The notes under the pieces are model-generated. The model was not told the origin of the DNA. It saw only the letters and a list, made by a program, of their open reading frames with translations, and made no database searches. Source: Chrysophaeum taylorii (Eukaryota > Sar > Pelagophyceae > Pelagomonadales > Pelagomonadaceae). From it: a stretch of DNA of 64,000 nucleotides. A program made the translations under genes and the position numbers. The number at the start of each line of letters is the position of its first letter. Position 1 is the stretch's first letter. Shown piece by piece: positions 49,647 through 58,403 of this stretch. The stretch lies in contig JAQMWT010000314.1 in the NCBI GenBank assembly GCA_029834535.1, positions 496,001-560,000 of the forward strand, given 5' to 3'.

Positions 49647-49965
49647 GCAGGATAAAATCGAGCGAGGGTGGAATGCTGAAACTTGAGAGGTGTGACCTGC
49701 AAGAGACTGACGGAAGAGCGTGGGAGGCTCTGAATTGCATTGATGACGGAACTTAGTGTCATCACAAATCGTCGGGGATTTGATCGTCGGGAGTCGCGTT
49801 GAAGCGGGGAGGAACGACGAATGCTCATCAGGTCTTGGCGTGTGACAGAGGTCCTTAGAAAGAGGGACTTCGGTACGTGCCTTGAATTGAGTTCCGATGT
49901 AGCCAGAGTAACCATAGGAGGCATGACTGATACGAATCGAAACGAATCTTGTCGTCGGTGGAAAA

Positions 49966-52900
49966 CTAATGCGCCCTCGTAATTCGAACTGGGTTCACAT
50001 CTTCGAATTGCCGGTGAGACGGAGAGACCATGATTGCGAAACGAGCGCAGAGCCGGGCGGCGGTCGGAGGAGGCGCTTCAGCGGTGGTTGAGACGACAGT
50101 GTTTTGCGTATCATGAATCAAAAGGTGTTCGTGCATCGTACTGTGCGACAAGCGAGCGTGCGTCTCAGTTGACTGTGAGTGTACCATGGGTATGGCGCAA
50201 TGTTCGTAGTCTAAACCGAGAGGGGCGGTGAGCGTGCCGTCGCGAGTGCATAGGAGCCTGTGCGGTGTCTGAGCTGTAATCGGAATATGACATATGACGT
50301 CATACAAAGCGATGGGAGCTGTATCAGACGTGATGGGACTGGCTAGTAGTGCCGGGAGCAGCATGCGGGGGGTAGCGCTCAGAGATGAGGGTGGAACGCA
50401 GTCCACGTCTATCTTGGTTGCCGTATGTGGCGGTAATATGAGCGTAAACGCCTGACATGAAGGAAATGCTTGTGTCCCAAACGAGAATGCGGGTATAGTC
50501 GCATGGGAAGGTTGCATATTGTCTCTGCTGCAGTCAAAAGCTCTGGAGGAAACCAATGGAGAAACCACGAGCACATGGGTGGCGTCTTGTGGCCAAAGTT
50601 CCTGTGGGAGTGGTTGAGGTGACTCCAAAGTAGGATTCCTTCTTGGGTGTGACTCAAGCATTGCGATGACTTCATGCTCGAGATCATAGTCGTCCAATAG
50701 ATGACTTGAGGTGATCGCGAATGAGCGATGCGTCGACCTGGTGTCAGGGGAGACCGAGGTGGTGCTGTAACCTGACTTGCTGAGGTAGCCGTGCTGGTAA
50801 GATTCCAGCGGGTGCGCATAACTCTGCAGAGTGCTGACATTGGCCTGTGCCTGATCTGAAGTCGTGCAGGGAGGCGAGATCGTCTGTGCTAATACGGATT
50901 GCAGCGACAGAGAAGGGTCGGGTGCCTGGGAGGCTGAAAAGCGGCCTTTGTCTTCCAGAGGCGAAGGGAACAAGCAGAGCTGTAGCTTCGTCTCGTCGTG
51001 ATCGGATAGGCGCAATGAGCTTGTGCGCGTGATCGTGGTGCGCTTACCTGTGTCTTCATGATGTTCCTTTGTGTCCTGTGGTGGTGCTTCTGCGAGCGGG
51101 ACATATCTTAAGGATTGGTCCATCGGATGGGGTACATCAGCTATGAATGAGACAGGAGCCAGTAGCAGTGCAAGGTCAGGTGACAGAGCGTTTGCGTGGT
51201 CGAGTAGTTGAGCGTTGGACCTGAGCATCGTCTGCATAGTCTGGAACCGTGCTGTGCAGTTGGTTTGCGTTGTCTCGTCTGCTACATCAATGAGCTGGCT
51301 GGTGTAGCTGGCCGTTGTGGTCTTATCTTTCGTCTTGTCGTCCAATAAAGACTGCGAGATAGTACTCGTTGCTATGTGCGAGACTTTAAGTAGCTGTTGA
51401 GCAGCTGTTGAGAGCTGAGTGCTCTCTTGTCTGGCAGTATCGGTTGCTTTGGAGTTCCAGAGACATGGTTGCGCAGCTTCGGACGTCTTGGCATTGGGGA
51501 TTGCCATGAAGTAACTCGTAAGTTCAAAGTCGGACGTCGGAAAATGCATCGAAAGACCTGTGAGGTCACCAATTGATATACGTCCTCGTAGGGCGTGCGC
51601 GACGTGGTGCGGGCGCGCGCGACTTAGGTTGGTGATCTGAAGGTCGTGAGATACGTTGCGGCGCGGAGCGTCGATGGAAATGACGAGTGTCGTGGTGTTA
51701 GATGCGGTGACGCGGAGAGCATCGAAAAGCGTGTCATGCTCCAAGAGCGAAAGCGCGTGATGCGGGTGGTCCGAAGTCAGTGCCAAAAGGGGTGTAGCTC
51801 GCGGCTGACCAGTCTGCAAGGTAGGGCAGATGGGCGCGTGAGCTGAGATCCCGTGGTGGAGAGTATCCGGCCTGGAATGCTTGGGGTCCAGTGCGGGAAT
51901 TCGAAAAGAGGGGTCGCCGAAGGAGAGTGTAGTAGAACCAAGGGCGATGTAAGGGTCAGTCCTGCTGGGTGCATCCTCAATAGCGGAGATGCTGGGACCA
52001 GAGCAGTGAGTGCCGTATTGACCAGGGTTGCCCTTTGGCGTGTTGAGCATTCGAAGGTGCGGGCATGTGACATGCGTCCTCAAATGAGGAGTGACGTGCT
52101 GAGCGATAAGACGCTTTTGAGGGAGGCAACGTACGTGACTTGCGTGCATGTTTGTGGTGGAGCCGGCAGCTGGCGTGGAACGTTTGTCGTGCATTCCAGT
52201 GATGCGAAAATGCTTACATAACTGGTTCAGTTGAAGCGAGCCTGTGCATAGTGCGAGGAGAATGTTTCCTGAGAGCGCAACGTCGATTTTCCGGAGGCAG
52301 CGCAAGCGTGTGGCGTCCAGAAGAGAGCTATGCAAGGGGACACACAGGACCGAAGTGGTCGCAATGGAATCGTGCATAGTTTGCGGCTGATCGGGTCGTT
52401 CAGAACTCTCGAAATCTGTGTCTGTTACTGCAGCCATGGGGAAAGCTTTCCAGAGGCTTGTTCGCGGTGAGACATAAGGATCGGCAGTCAAAAGGAGTGC
52501 GTCCTCTGACCGAAAGTTAGGGAGCGGGTGATCAGGTGCTGCAACTGGTGCTCGTGCGAAGACATCCATAAAATCGTTACACGGTGGTCGCAGATGGGTC
52601 CATGCAACCTGCTGAGCAGTGTCATCCAGTGCATCCAACCGAGAAGGTGGATGGTGGGTGCAGCAGCAAGTGCCGGTGAGCGGCAGTGCGCGCCTGTCTT
52701 CGAGGAGGGGAGGCGGCGATGCGAAACCAGCTTCGAAGTGGTCGGGAGCTGCTGATCGAGAGATATCGAACAAGGCGGGAGTGCCTGGTGAATCTGAGCT
52801 GATACCTGCAGGTGCGGTGAGTGCCTGCGAGTATGGTGACCGTTGGACCGTTGACAGCGTGTCTTGTCCTTGTGGATACGGCATTGCAGGGGCATTGATG

Positions 52901-54807
52901 GTGCTTGGATCAGGCGGCTGATCTGGAATGGTCGAGGAGACCATCTTCGAGACTTGTGAAGTGGGTCTTGCTACTTCGTTGTATGCATCATACCAGGGGA
53001 CTGAATCGGAAGGGATGTTGTCAGTGGCCTGCGGCTCTTGTGCCCGGTGCATGGAATACGGCGGAGCCTTAGGTTCTTGGGTGTGGTTGCCATAGTCGAT
53101 GTAGGCATAATACTCGGGAACATCTTGAGGTGTATTGGTCTTTGACTTGTCGAAAGTGGGATCGAGATGGCTTGGTGTTTCTTCGACAAGATTGCTTCCT
53201 GGGCCGTTGTGCCCGAAGAGAGAAGAAGCCCTTATGCATGTCTTGGCAGCATGATGGTGAGCATGACCATCTGGCAAAGGGCTGTCTTTTGATAGTTCGG
53301 AACTTGTCGACTCTTGATGTGGGTGGTCTTGACTCTTGGTGGGACTTTGCACGTGGTGATGATCGTCGCTGGTGGTAGGGGTACGGTCGCCGGTGTTGAG
53401 TGTACGCCCTTGCAACTCGGACGCGGGGATGTGGTCGAGTTGGAATGAACCAGATGGCTGATAAGGCGAGCGGGTGCCAAGGGGTTCAGGGGGTGCCAGA
53501 GAGGCGAAGAGTGGTTTGGCAGAGGAGGAGGGGCCAGAGATGGCGGGGTGTTGAGAACAGACAGGTGGAGTGGGTGGTGAACCAGGAGAACCGGGTCCAG
53601 GGCACCCGTGGAGGTGGTGATGATATTCGGGGAGAATCGGGGGAGAGGCATTGGAGGTTGGTTCGGAAGGGGATGAAGGTTGGTTGTGGATGGGGAAAGG
53701 AGGTGAAAGATGCGATGCAGCATCTTGGGTGGGGTGAGTGGCATCCAATGAGGTAAGAATGGTTTGGAGGACGGCGTTGGTTTCAAGGTGGGAGCTGCGG
53801 ATGTCAGCATGGGTAGTTTCGAGTGCCTTGAGCTGGGTATGGGTGAGATGGAGTTCGGCTTGGGAGGAGACCAGTTCGTCGGCTTGGATGGCGAGCTGGG
53901 CAGTGGCGAAAGCCAGGGCGGCGTCGGTGATGTTGAGTTTGGCGGCTGTGGAGGACAAAGCATCATCCCTGCAAATGAGCGTGGCCTTAGTTGCGGCCAA
54001 TTCGGCGGCTTGAGAGCGGAGTGCATCCTTAGTGGCGGCCAACTCGTGTTGGAGCGCGGACGGAGGTGCATTGGAACTTGGAGAAAGGAGGTGGGTGGTT
54101 GCTTGAGTGGGGACGGAGGAATGGTCGTAGTCGTGGAATGCATAGTCACGCGGGTGGAGGTGCAAATCGGGGGAATAGCGACTTTCGAAAGGTGATGAAG
54201 GTCTGTCAGGGTGGTGCGATGGTTGGGCGGCAGGAACTTGAGCCGCGGAAGGAGCTATGGTAGAAATGGAAGTGCCGGGGCCTTCGTGGCCGTAGGTGGC
54301 ATGGTCTTGTGGATGGAGAGGAAAGTCCTGAGGAGAGCGACTTGCGGAAGATGATGGATATCGGACAAGGGAATCCGACAGTGGGGCGGCATGAGCTTGA
54401 GCCGCGGTGGGGGCTTGGTCAGGGATGAAGGTGCCGGGGCCGTCATGGCCGTATATGGCATCATCATCTAGGAGATGAGTGGTGCGGCGAGGGGGTTGAC
54501 GAGGATGTTGGGGAACTTGAATAGATGGTGACGTGGGAGTCGCCGATAGTGGGGAGTTAGGCTCCAGTGAAGGAGGTGGAGGCTCCGGTGGGGTTGGTGG
54601 AGTGAAGGGAGTAATGTTTAGTGGTGGTGGTGGTGGTGGAGTCTTCAACATCGCTGGTGCGATATTCGAACAAGGTGGAGTGTGTCTCGTGAATGTGGGG
54701 TGTGCCAGGTTGTGGAGTAACCTTGGCGATGCCTGGGTCCGGAGGGAAGGCAGTGGGGTCTGAGACTTTGCCGTGGGGTGCTTGACATCCGGTGGAGTAG
54801 TCGGCAT
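49966..54807 (-). CDS. giant Pro/Ser/Thr-rich protein of unknown function
   Basis: An uninterrupted 1,613-codon frame from ATG 54807. Order: Pro-rich head (TPPPPPPLNITPFTPPTPPE); a tandem ~60-residue repeat with IYGHDGPGT, TYGHEGPGT and a degenerate FHDYDH copy; a coiled coil at ~260-345 with ALQHELAATKDALRSQAAEL and QLAIQADELVSSQAELHL; more Pro/Ser-rich sequence with a further LFGHNGPGS copy; then a long, less biased region (~800-1613) with clustered His, Cys and hydrophobic stretches (GNILLALCTGSLQLNQLC, LLPALLASPITSDTAPIALY). No enzymatic motif, RT YxDD box or zinc knuckle was seen. Such a long stop-free stretch at near-50% GC argues for selection or recent insertion. Structural or capsid-like role is only a guess. 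Confidence 0.6.
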   Translation of the reverse strand: MPTTPPDVKHPTAKSQTPLPSLRTQASPRLLHNLAHPTFTRHTPPCSNIAPAMLKTPPPPPPLNITPFTPPTPPEPPPPSLEPNSPLSATPTSPSIQVPQHPRQPPRRTTHLLDDDAIYGHDGPGTFIPDQAPTAAQAHAAPLSDSLVRYPSSSASRSPQDFPLHPQDHATYGHEGPGTSISTIAPSAAQVPAAQPSHHPDRPSSPFESRYSPDLHLHPRDYAFHDYDHSSVPTQATTHLLSPSSNAPPSALQHELAATKDALRSQAAELAATKATLICRDDALSSTAAKLNITDAALAFATAQLAIQADELVSSQAELHLTHTQLKALETTHADIRSSHLETNAVLQTILTSLDATHPTQDAASHLSPPFPIHNQPSSPSEPTSNASPPILPEYHHHLHGCPGPGSPGSPPTPPVCSQHPAISGPSSSAKPLFASLAPPEPLGTRSPYQPSGSFQLDHIPASELQGRTLNTGDRTPTTSDDHHHVQSPTKSQDHPHQESTSSELSKDSPLPDGHAHHHAAKTCIRASSLFGHNGPGSNLVEETPSHLDPTFDKSKTNTPQDVPEYYAYIDYGNHTQEPKAPPYSMHRAQEPQATDNIPSDSVPWYDAYNEVARPTSQVSKMVSSTIPDQPPDPSTINAPAMPYPQGQDTLSTVQRSPYSQALTAPAGISSDSPGTPALFDISRSAAPDHFEAGFASPPPLLEDRRALPLTGTCCCTHHPPSRLDALDDTAQQVAWTHLRPPCNDFMDVFARAPVAAPDHPLPNFRSEDALLLTADPYVSPRTSLWKAFPMAAVTDTDFESSERPDQPQTMHDSIATTSVLCVPLHSSLLDATRLRCLRKIDVALSGNILLALCTGSLQLNQLCKHFRITGMHDKRSTPAAGSTTNMHASHVRCLPQKRLIAQHVTPHLRTHVTCPHLRMLNTPKGNPGQYGTHCSGPSISAIEDAPSRTDPYIALGSTTLSFGDPSFRIPALDPKHSRPDTLHHGISAHAPICPTLQTGQPRATPLLALTSDHPHHALSLLEHDTLFDALRVTASNTTTLVISIDAPRRNVSHDLQITNLSRARPHHVAHALRGRISIGDLTGLSMHFPTSDFELTSYFMAIPNAKTSEAAQPCLWNSKATDTARQESTQLSTAAQQLLKVSHIATSTISQSLLDDKTKDKTTTASYTSQLIDVADETTQTNCTARFQTMQTMLRSNAQLLDHANALSPDLALLLAPVSFIADVPHPMDQSLRYVPLAEAPPQDTKEHHEDTGKRTTITRTSSLRLSDHDETKLQLCLFPSPLEDKGRFSASQAPDPSLSLQSVLAQTISPPCTTSDQAQANVSTLQSYAHPLESYQHGYLSKSGYSTTSVSPDTRSTHRSFAITSSHLLDDYDLEHEVIAMLESHPRRNPTLESPQPLPQELWPQDATHVLVVSPLVSSRAFDCSRDNMQPSHATIPAFSFGTQAFPSCQAFTLILPPHTATKIDVDCVPPSSLSATPRMLLPALLASPITSDTAPIALYDVICHIPITAQTPHRLLCTRDGTLTAPLGLDYEHCAIPMVHSQSTETHARLSHSTMHEHLLIHDTQNTVVSTTAEAPPPTAARLCARFAIMVSPSHRQFEDVNPVRITRAH

Positions 54808-55250
54808 GAGCGGGGAGTGACCATCGAGATGATCGGGTCTTGGGTCGCGACTTCGTGAGAAGTTTGCTTTTGCTTGAGGGGAGTTGTCGTAAGAACAGCT
54901 GGCTGGGGAGCTTGTTCAAGTTGCTCGTCTTGATCGAGTTGGACGTCTTGAGCTGCGATTGCGGCAGCGATTTTTTCGGCGAGCGCAGCTTTTTCGGCAG
55001 CTTGTTTGGCTCTTAGATTAGCGCGATCAGAGGTGACCCGATTTAATATTTCATCTAGGTGCTGTTTGAGCGGCTGCCAGAAAGCTTGTGGGTCTTGTTG
55101 TGTAGCGAATTGCGTCGCTACTTCCAGACTCACTGGACTTGTGGGTCGTGAGTCGCCATCGTTTTCGGGGTTGCGTTTTGCGCGTTGTTGGTTGCCTTTC
55201 ACACGTTTCACACTTTGTTCACCAGTAGCAAGTGATGAGACTTGACTACG
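54645..55250 (-). CDS. N-terminal overlapping frame of the island, no ATG
   Basis: Open from just after a TAA near 55258 to 54645; no ATG in the useful part. It encodes a charged helical segment: ATQFATQQDPQAFWQPLK, LDEILNRVTSDRANLR and AKQAAEKAALAEKIAAAIAA. It overlaps the 1,613-codon frame by ~160 bp in the -1 relation. It may be the real N-terminus joined by frameshifting or a short intron, or a separate small protein started at a non-ATG codon. Confidence 0.4.
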   Translation of the reverse strand, partial: RSQVSSLATGEQSVKRVKGNQQRAKRNPENDGDSRPTSPVSLEVATQFATQQDPQAFWQPLKQHLDEILNRVTSDRANLRAKQAAEKAALAEKIAAAIAAQDVQLDQDEQLEQAPQPAVLTTTPLKQKQTSHEVATQDPIISMVTPRSCRLLHRMSSTPRQSLRPHCLPSGPRHRQGYSTTWHTPHSRDTLHLVRISHQRC

Positions 55251-55380
55251 GTCTTAAAACTTTCCGGAACTTCAGGAGATTGCTCTTGCCTAGAAATCCT
55301 GTGTCTTTGTCCAAGACGTCGATCGAGATCGATGTTTTTCGGAGGACGTTTCTCTACCAGTACCGGACTGGGTCCAAAAC

Positions 55381-55574
55381 TAGAGAACAGTAAAAATCAC
55401 TGTGCCCCTGGTAGAGAATGGTACCAGTGGTAATGCCACTCTTATTGCCCTGTCTCTAACGACACAAAGAGCAGCACGGTGTGTGTTCGTTCGTTCGACA
55501 CAGCGATTTTGGGTGTTTAGGTGTGAGTGTGAGATTAAGGGGGGTCCTAACCCTAAATGGAATTTTCTATCTCT
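55381..55574. repeat. right ~195-bp direct repeat bounding the island
   Basis: Second copy of the 47341-47558 repeat, same orientation, TAGAGAACAGTAAAA...TATCTCTA. It ends ~200 bp before the start codon of the next plus-strand gene and so may supply part of its leader or promoter. Confidence 0.8.
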
Positions 55575-55772
55575 AGGTCCTCTCTTCGCTCGGCGATGGC
55601 CCCAGGCGGCATCCATCCCTCACACACGTCTGTGTTTCCCCCCAAGGTTCCTTTGAGCGGGGGCCGGCCTCCCTCCCTCCAAGTCGAACCCAGGATTTTT
55701 TTTTTTTTTTCAAAAAAATTTGTAGGGTCCGAAAAAAAAAAGCTAAATAATAACGCGTTAAAAAAACACCCC

Positions 55773-57463
55773 ATGTTCCTCCTCGTGATGATGATTTGTC
55801 GCCTCACCACCACCACCAAGGCCGCCGCCGCCGCCGCCTTGGAAGCGGCGGCCCGGGAAGAGGCGTTTTATCGGCGCAGGGGTTGGGTGTACGTGATCCA
55901 ACCAAACCTCGGCCTGACCGGCGGCGGGTCGAGGTCAATGCACCAAGTCCACGAGGTCCTGGTCAGTGCGGGCATTCGAAGTAAAATGTACCAGGTGAAC
56001 CCAAAATTCGCGACCGAGCGCTCGGTCAACATGAGCGCAGAGGAGCTCGAGGGTCTCCAGCTCGGCGCGGAGGACGTGCTCATTCTCCCAGAACTCGCCG
56101 AGTTCTCCGACGCTTTCGCGGAAAACGTCCGAGCGGCCGGCGCTGTCGTCCTCAGGTACGTCCTCGGCCTCCACCGTCGCTTCGACACTTTAGACCCGCG
56201 CGTGTTGCATGTTGCTCACTCCCACTTCATTCGCCGCCAGCTTTTGGGCTGCGTGGGTCCTGTCCTTGGTCCGCCGCCGTTGGAGGACCGCGTTTACCAA
56301 CGATCTAAACGTCGCGCTCGTCGCGTCAAGCAAAAGCTGGTGCTGGTCGACGACGACGTCGCCGTCGACGTCGCACAGCTCGACAGGGCGTTGAGCCCGA
56401 GGGGGGGGCACGCGATCCGGTTTAAGGGCTTTGACCGCGACGCGACTCTCGACCTCTTCGAGAACGCCTCGGTCTTTTTCGACGGTTACACTCCGGGAAT
56501 TGAACGAGGTCTCTGGGAGGCCGCGCTCTTCGACGTCAAGCCCCTTGTTCTCCGCCTCATCCACGGTGCGAGCGACGAGGATTTCCCGGAGATACCCCGC
56601 GTCGACCCCGGGGACGACCTCCTCGGCGCTCTCTTCGACGCGCTCGACGACGACGCGACGACGACGGATCTGATGAAAGCGCGCGCCGCCCAATGGCCCG
56701 CCGACTTCCGGGCGACCCTCCTCTCGATCGTCGACTCGCGCCTTCTCGACGTCCACGTTTCCCTCGACGCTTCCGCCGCCGCAAAAGCGGCGTGGCTCTT
56801 GCCGCTCTTCGTCTCGACGCTCTGCGTCCTGCCCCTCGCAAACCTCGTCGTCTGGCTTGCCCCGGGCCTCCTGCCCCCCACCACCCCCGAACCCGAGCAC
56901 CACTACTGGCTCAGGATGCACCTCGGCCCCGCGGCCTTCGACCTTTTAGCCCATCTCGGCCTCCTCCCGAGGCTCCACGTGCTCTTCTTCTCTGGTGACG
57001 ACGACCAAACACCACCACCGCGAAAAAAAAGAATAAAACCGAAGCGGCGGCGGCCCTTTGCGCTCCACGTGCCGCCGGGCTCCCTCGTGGTCGGCGACGC
57101 CGCGCTCGCCGCCGGGGGGACCGCCCTCGACGCCGCGCCCTCCGTCGCCTTCGTCTACAACGACGACGCCGTCGCGGCGCTCCTCACGTTGGCGTGCGTT
57201 CGTTACCTCATTCCTTACGATGATGTCGCTCATGTTCGTGCAGGCCGGAGAGCGCCCGACGCGTCGTCGCGGCGAGCGAGGGGTGGGACGCTGCCGCCGC
57301 CGCCGAACTCCGAGCGGGTGCGGCTCGACGCTCCAACGACATACACCGCGTCGCCCAGCGTCCAACCCCATCGCTCCCGCCCGCCGTCCGCGACCACCCC
57401 CTCTGGCAGACCATGCTCCCCCTCTTCCACTCGACCGCGCGCCTCGTCCTTCTTAGCAGCTAA
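55773..57463 (+). CDS. glycosyltransferase-like protein, two exons
   Basis: Exons 55773-57193 and 57244-57463, intron 57194-57243 (50 nt, GTGCGTTC...CGTGCAG), total 1,641 nt = 546 residues. The spliced end PESARRVVAASEGWDAAAA...LLSS is protein-like, while unspliced reading runs into the antisense of the next gene. Signal-anchor-like start (MFLLVMMICRL). RRGWVYVIQPNLGLTGGGSR resembles a nucleotide-sugar transferase first strand and Gly loop. The later block LDLFENASVFFDGYTPGIER followed by GLWEAALFDVKPLVL resembles the GT-B C-terminal donor-site region (..G.E....EA...G.P.v). A C-terminal hydrophobic segment (LLPLFVSTLCVLPLANLVVWL) may be a membrane helix. The GT-B assignment is tentative; the sugar is unknown. 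Its 3' end overlaps the MYND gene tail by 11 bp. Confidence 0.6.
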
Positions 57464-57950
57464 TACACGCGTTCCTGTGCCGCGGCCAGTCGTCCTTCTG
57501 ACACCGCGCGCTGCAATACCGCACTCGTCGGCACCGCCCGCACCGCGCCATCTTCCGCAATGGCGCCTTGGGCGCGATGGCATAGCAGTTTCCGCACCGC
57601 AACGCGTCGCGCCTCCGCTCGAGCTCGGCCGCGTGCTCTCGCCACGCGATAACGTCGTCGACGCCGTACGTGACCTCCTCGCGATCGGGTCTCCTCTGCT
57701 GCACGATCCCGCCCGGAATATACCGCGGCGCGGGGGGCCAGGCCGCGACTTCCTCGGCAGCGACGCCTTCCCGGAGTCCCAAAGATTCCTTCCGCAACTC
57801 CTCGACCTCGGCCTCGTAACTCCGCTCGCGACTCTTGCGCGCCATCCTCTGCGTCGCCGACTCCGCCGGCGGCATCGCCTCCTTCTTGGCCTCGCGCCGC
57901 CGCCGCATTTCTTCCTCCCATTCCTCCTTGGACCCAAAGACGCGCTTCAT
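57453..57950 (-). CDS. small MYND zinc-finger protein
   Basis: A 165-residue protein, ATG at 57950. A charged coiled-coil-like N-terminus (KEEWEEEMRRRREAKKEA, SYEAEVEELRKESLGLRE), then a C-terminal MYND finger: CGNCYAI, CGRCRRVRYCSARCQKDDW, HRNACISC. It lacks SET and TPR domains. The stop codon (57453-57455) lies inside the last coding bases of the convergent glycosyltransferase-like gene. Divergent from ribosomal P2 with 84 bp between start codons, so a shared promoter is likely. Confidence 0.85.
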   Translation of the reverse strand: MKRVFGSKEEWEEEMRRRREAKKEAMPPAESATQRMARKSRERSYEAEVEELRKESLGLREGVAAEEVAAWPPAPRYIPGGIVQQRRPDREEVTYGVDDVIAWREHAAELERRRDALRCGNCYAIAPKAPLRKMARCGRCRRVRYCSARCQKDDWPRHRNACISC

Positions 57951-58034
57951 GACTGACTGATACTGACTGACTGACTCCTCAGAGAAGGGTTTCGAGTGCT
58001 AGGGTTTGAGGGGAAGACAGTTTCTTGGCGAGCG
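57951..58034. promoter_or_regulatory. 84-bp bidirectional promoter region
   Basis: Between the MYND start (minus) and the P2 start (plus). Contains (GACT)n and CTAGGGTTTGAG. No TATA box. Confidence 0.4.
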
Positions 58035-58403
58035 ATGAAGCACCTCGCCGTCTACATGATGCTCAAGATGGGCGGGAACGCCTCGCCCACGGCCGAGGAT
58101 GTTACGACCGCCCTCGACTCCGTCGGCATCGCCAGCGACCCCGTAGTCTTGGAGCGAATGCTCGGCGAACTTGACGGCAAGGATATGGACGAACTTCTCG
58201 CTCTTGGACGAGCAAAGCTGGCGAGCTTCGGGGGCGGCGGCCGTGGCGGCGGCGGCGGTGGTGCCGGCGGTGGCGCCGCGGCGGCGGCCGAAGAGGCAGC
58301 AGTCGAGGAGAAGAAGGAGGAAGAAGAAGAGGAAGAGGAGATCGACATGGGTGGCGGCATGGACATGTTTGGCGACGGCGACGGCGGCGGCGACGACTAC
58401 TAA
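58035..58403 (+). CDS. RPLP2: 60S acidic ribosomal protein P2
   Basis: A 122-residue stalk protein of the large ribosomal subunit; forms P1/P2 dimers on P0 and recruits elongation factors. MKHLAVYMMLKMGGNASPT and the helix block LDSVGIASDPVVLERMLGEL are the classic P2 N-terminus; then VDELLALGRAKLAS-type sequence, a Gly/Ala hinge, and an EEKKEEEEEEEE acidic stretch. The usual end (DDDMGFGLFD) is replaced by DMGGGMDMFG followed by an Asp/Gly-rich tail, so the phosphorylation/factor-binding tip differs. The ATG at 58035 fits the family; the frame extends 13 codons further upstream. Confidence 0.93.
   Translation: MKHLAVYMMLKMGGNASPTAEDVTTALDSVGIASDPVVLERMLGELDGKDMDELLALGRAKLASFGGGGRGGGGGGAGGGAAAAAEEAAVEEKKEEEEEEEEIDMGGGMDMFGDGDGGGDDY

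Larger units (their letters stand above)
47559..55380 (-). mobile_element. lower-GC island, putative element of unknown class
   Basis: Between the two direct repeats the base composition drops sharply compared with flanking genes, the codon style changes (Ser, His, Thr, Pro-rich products), and all long frames are on the minus strand. It carries the 1,613-codon frame, an overlapping N-terminal frame, and shorter frames near 48.2-49.9 kb. No reverse transcriptase, integrase, transposase, helicase or polymerase motif could be seen. A non-autonomous terminal-repeat element with a structural protein, a degenerate viral insertion, or a composite of two MITEs around foreign DNA are all possible. The terminal repeats show no TG...CA ends and no obvious target-site duplication. 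Confidence 0.5.

Noticed and set aside
49966-54807. Reverse transcriptase or polymerase in the giant frame
   Set aside because: No YxDD box or palm-type pattern; the only YIDY/YDAY strings lie in Pro/Ser-rich sequence.
47341-55574. Calling the direct repeats confirmed LTRs
   Set aside because: No TG...CA ends, no primer-binding site or polypurine tract next to them, no target duplication seen.
57464-57956. C-terminal ~165 codons of a 799-codon plus-strand frame
   Set aside because: They are antisense to a clear MYND zinc-finger gene; a 50-nt intron gives a better, protein-like end at 57463.
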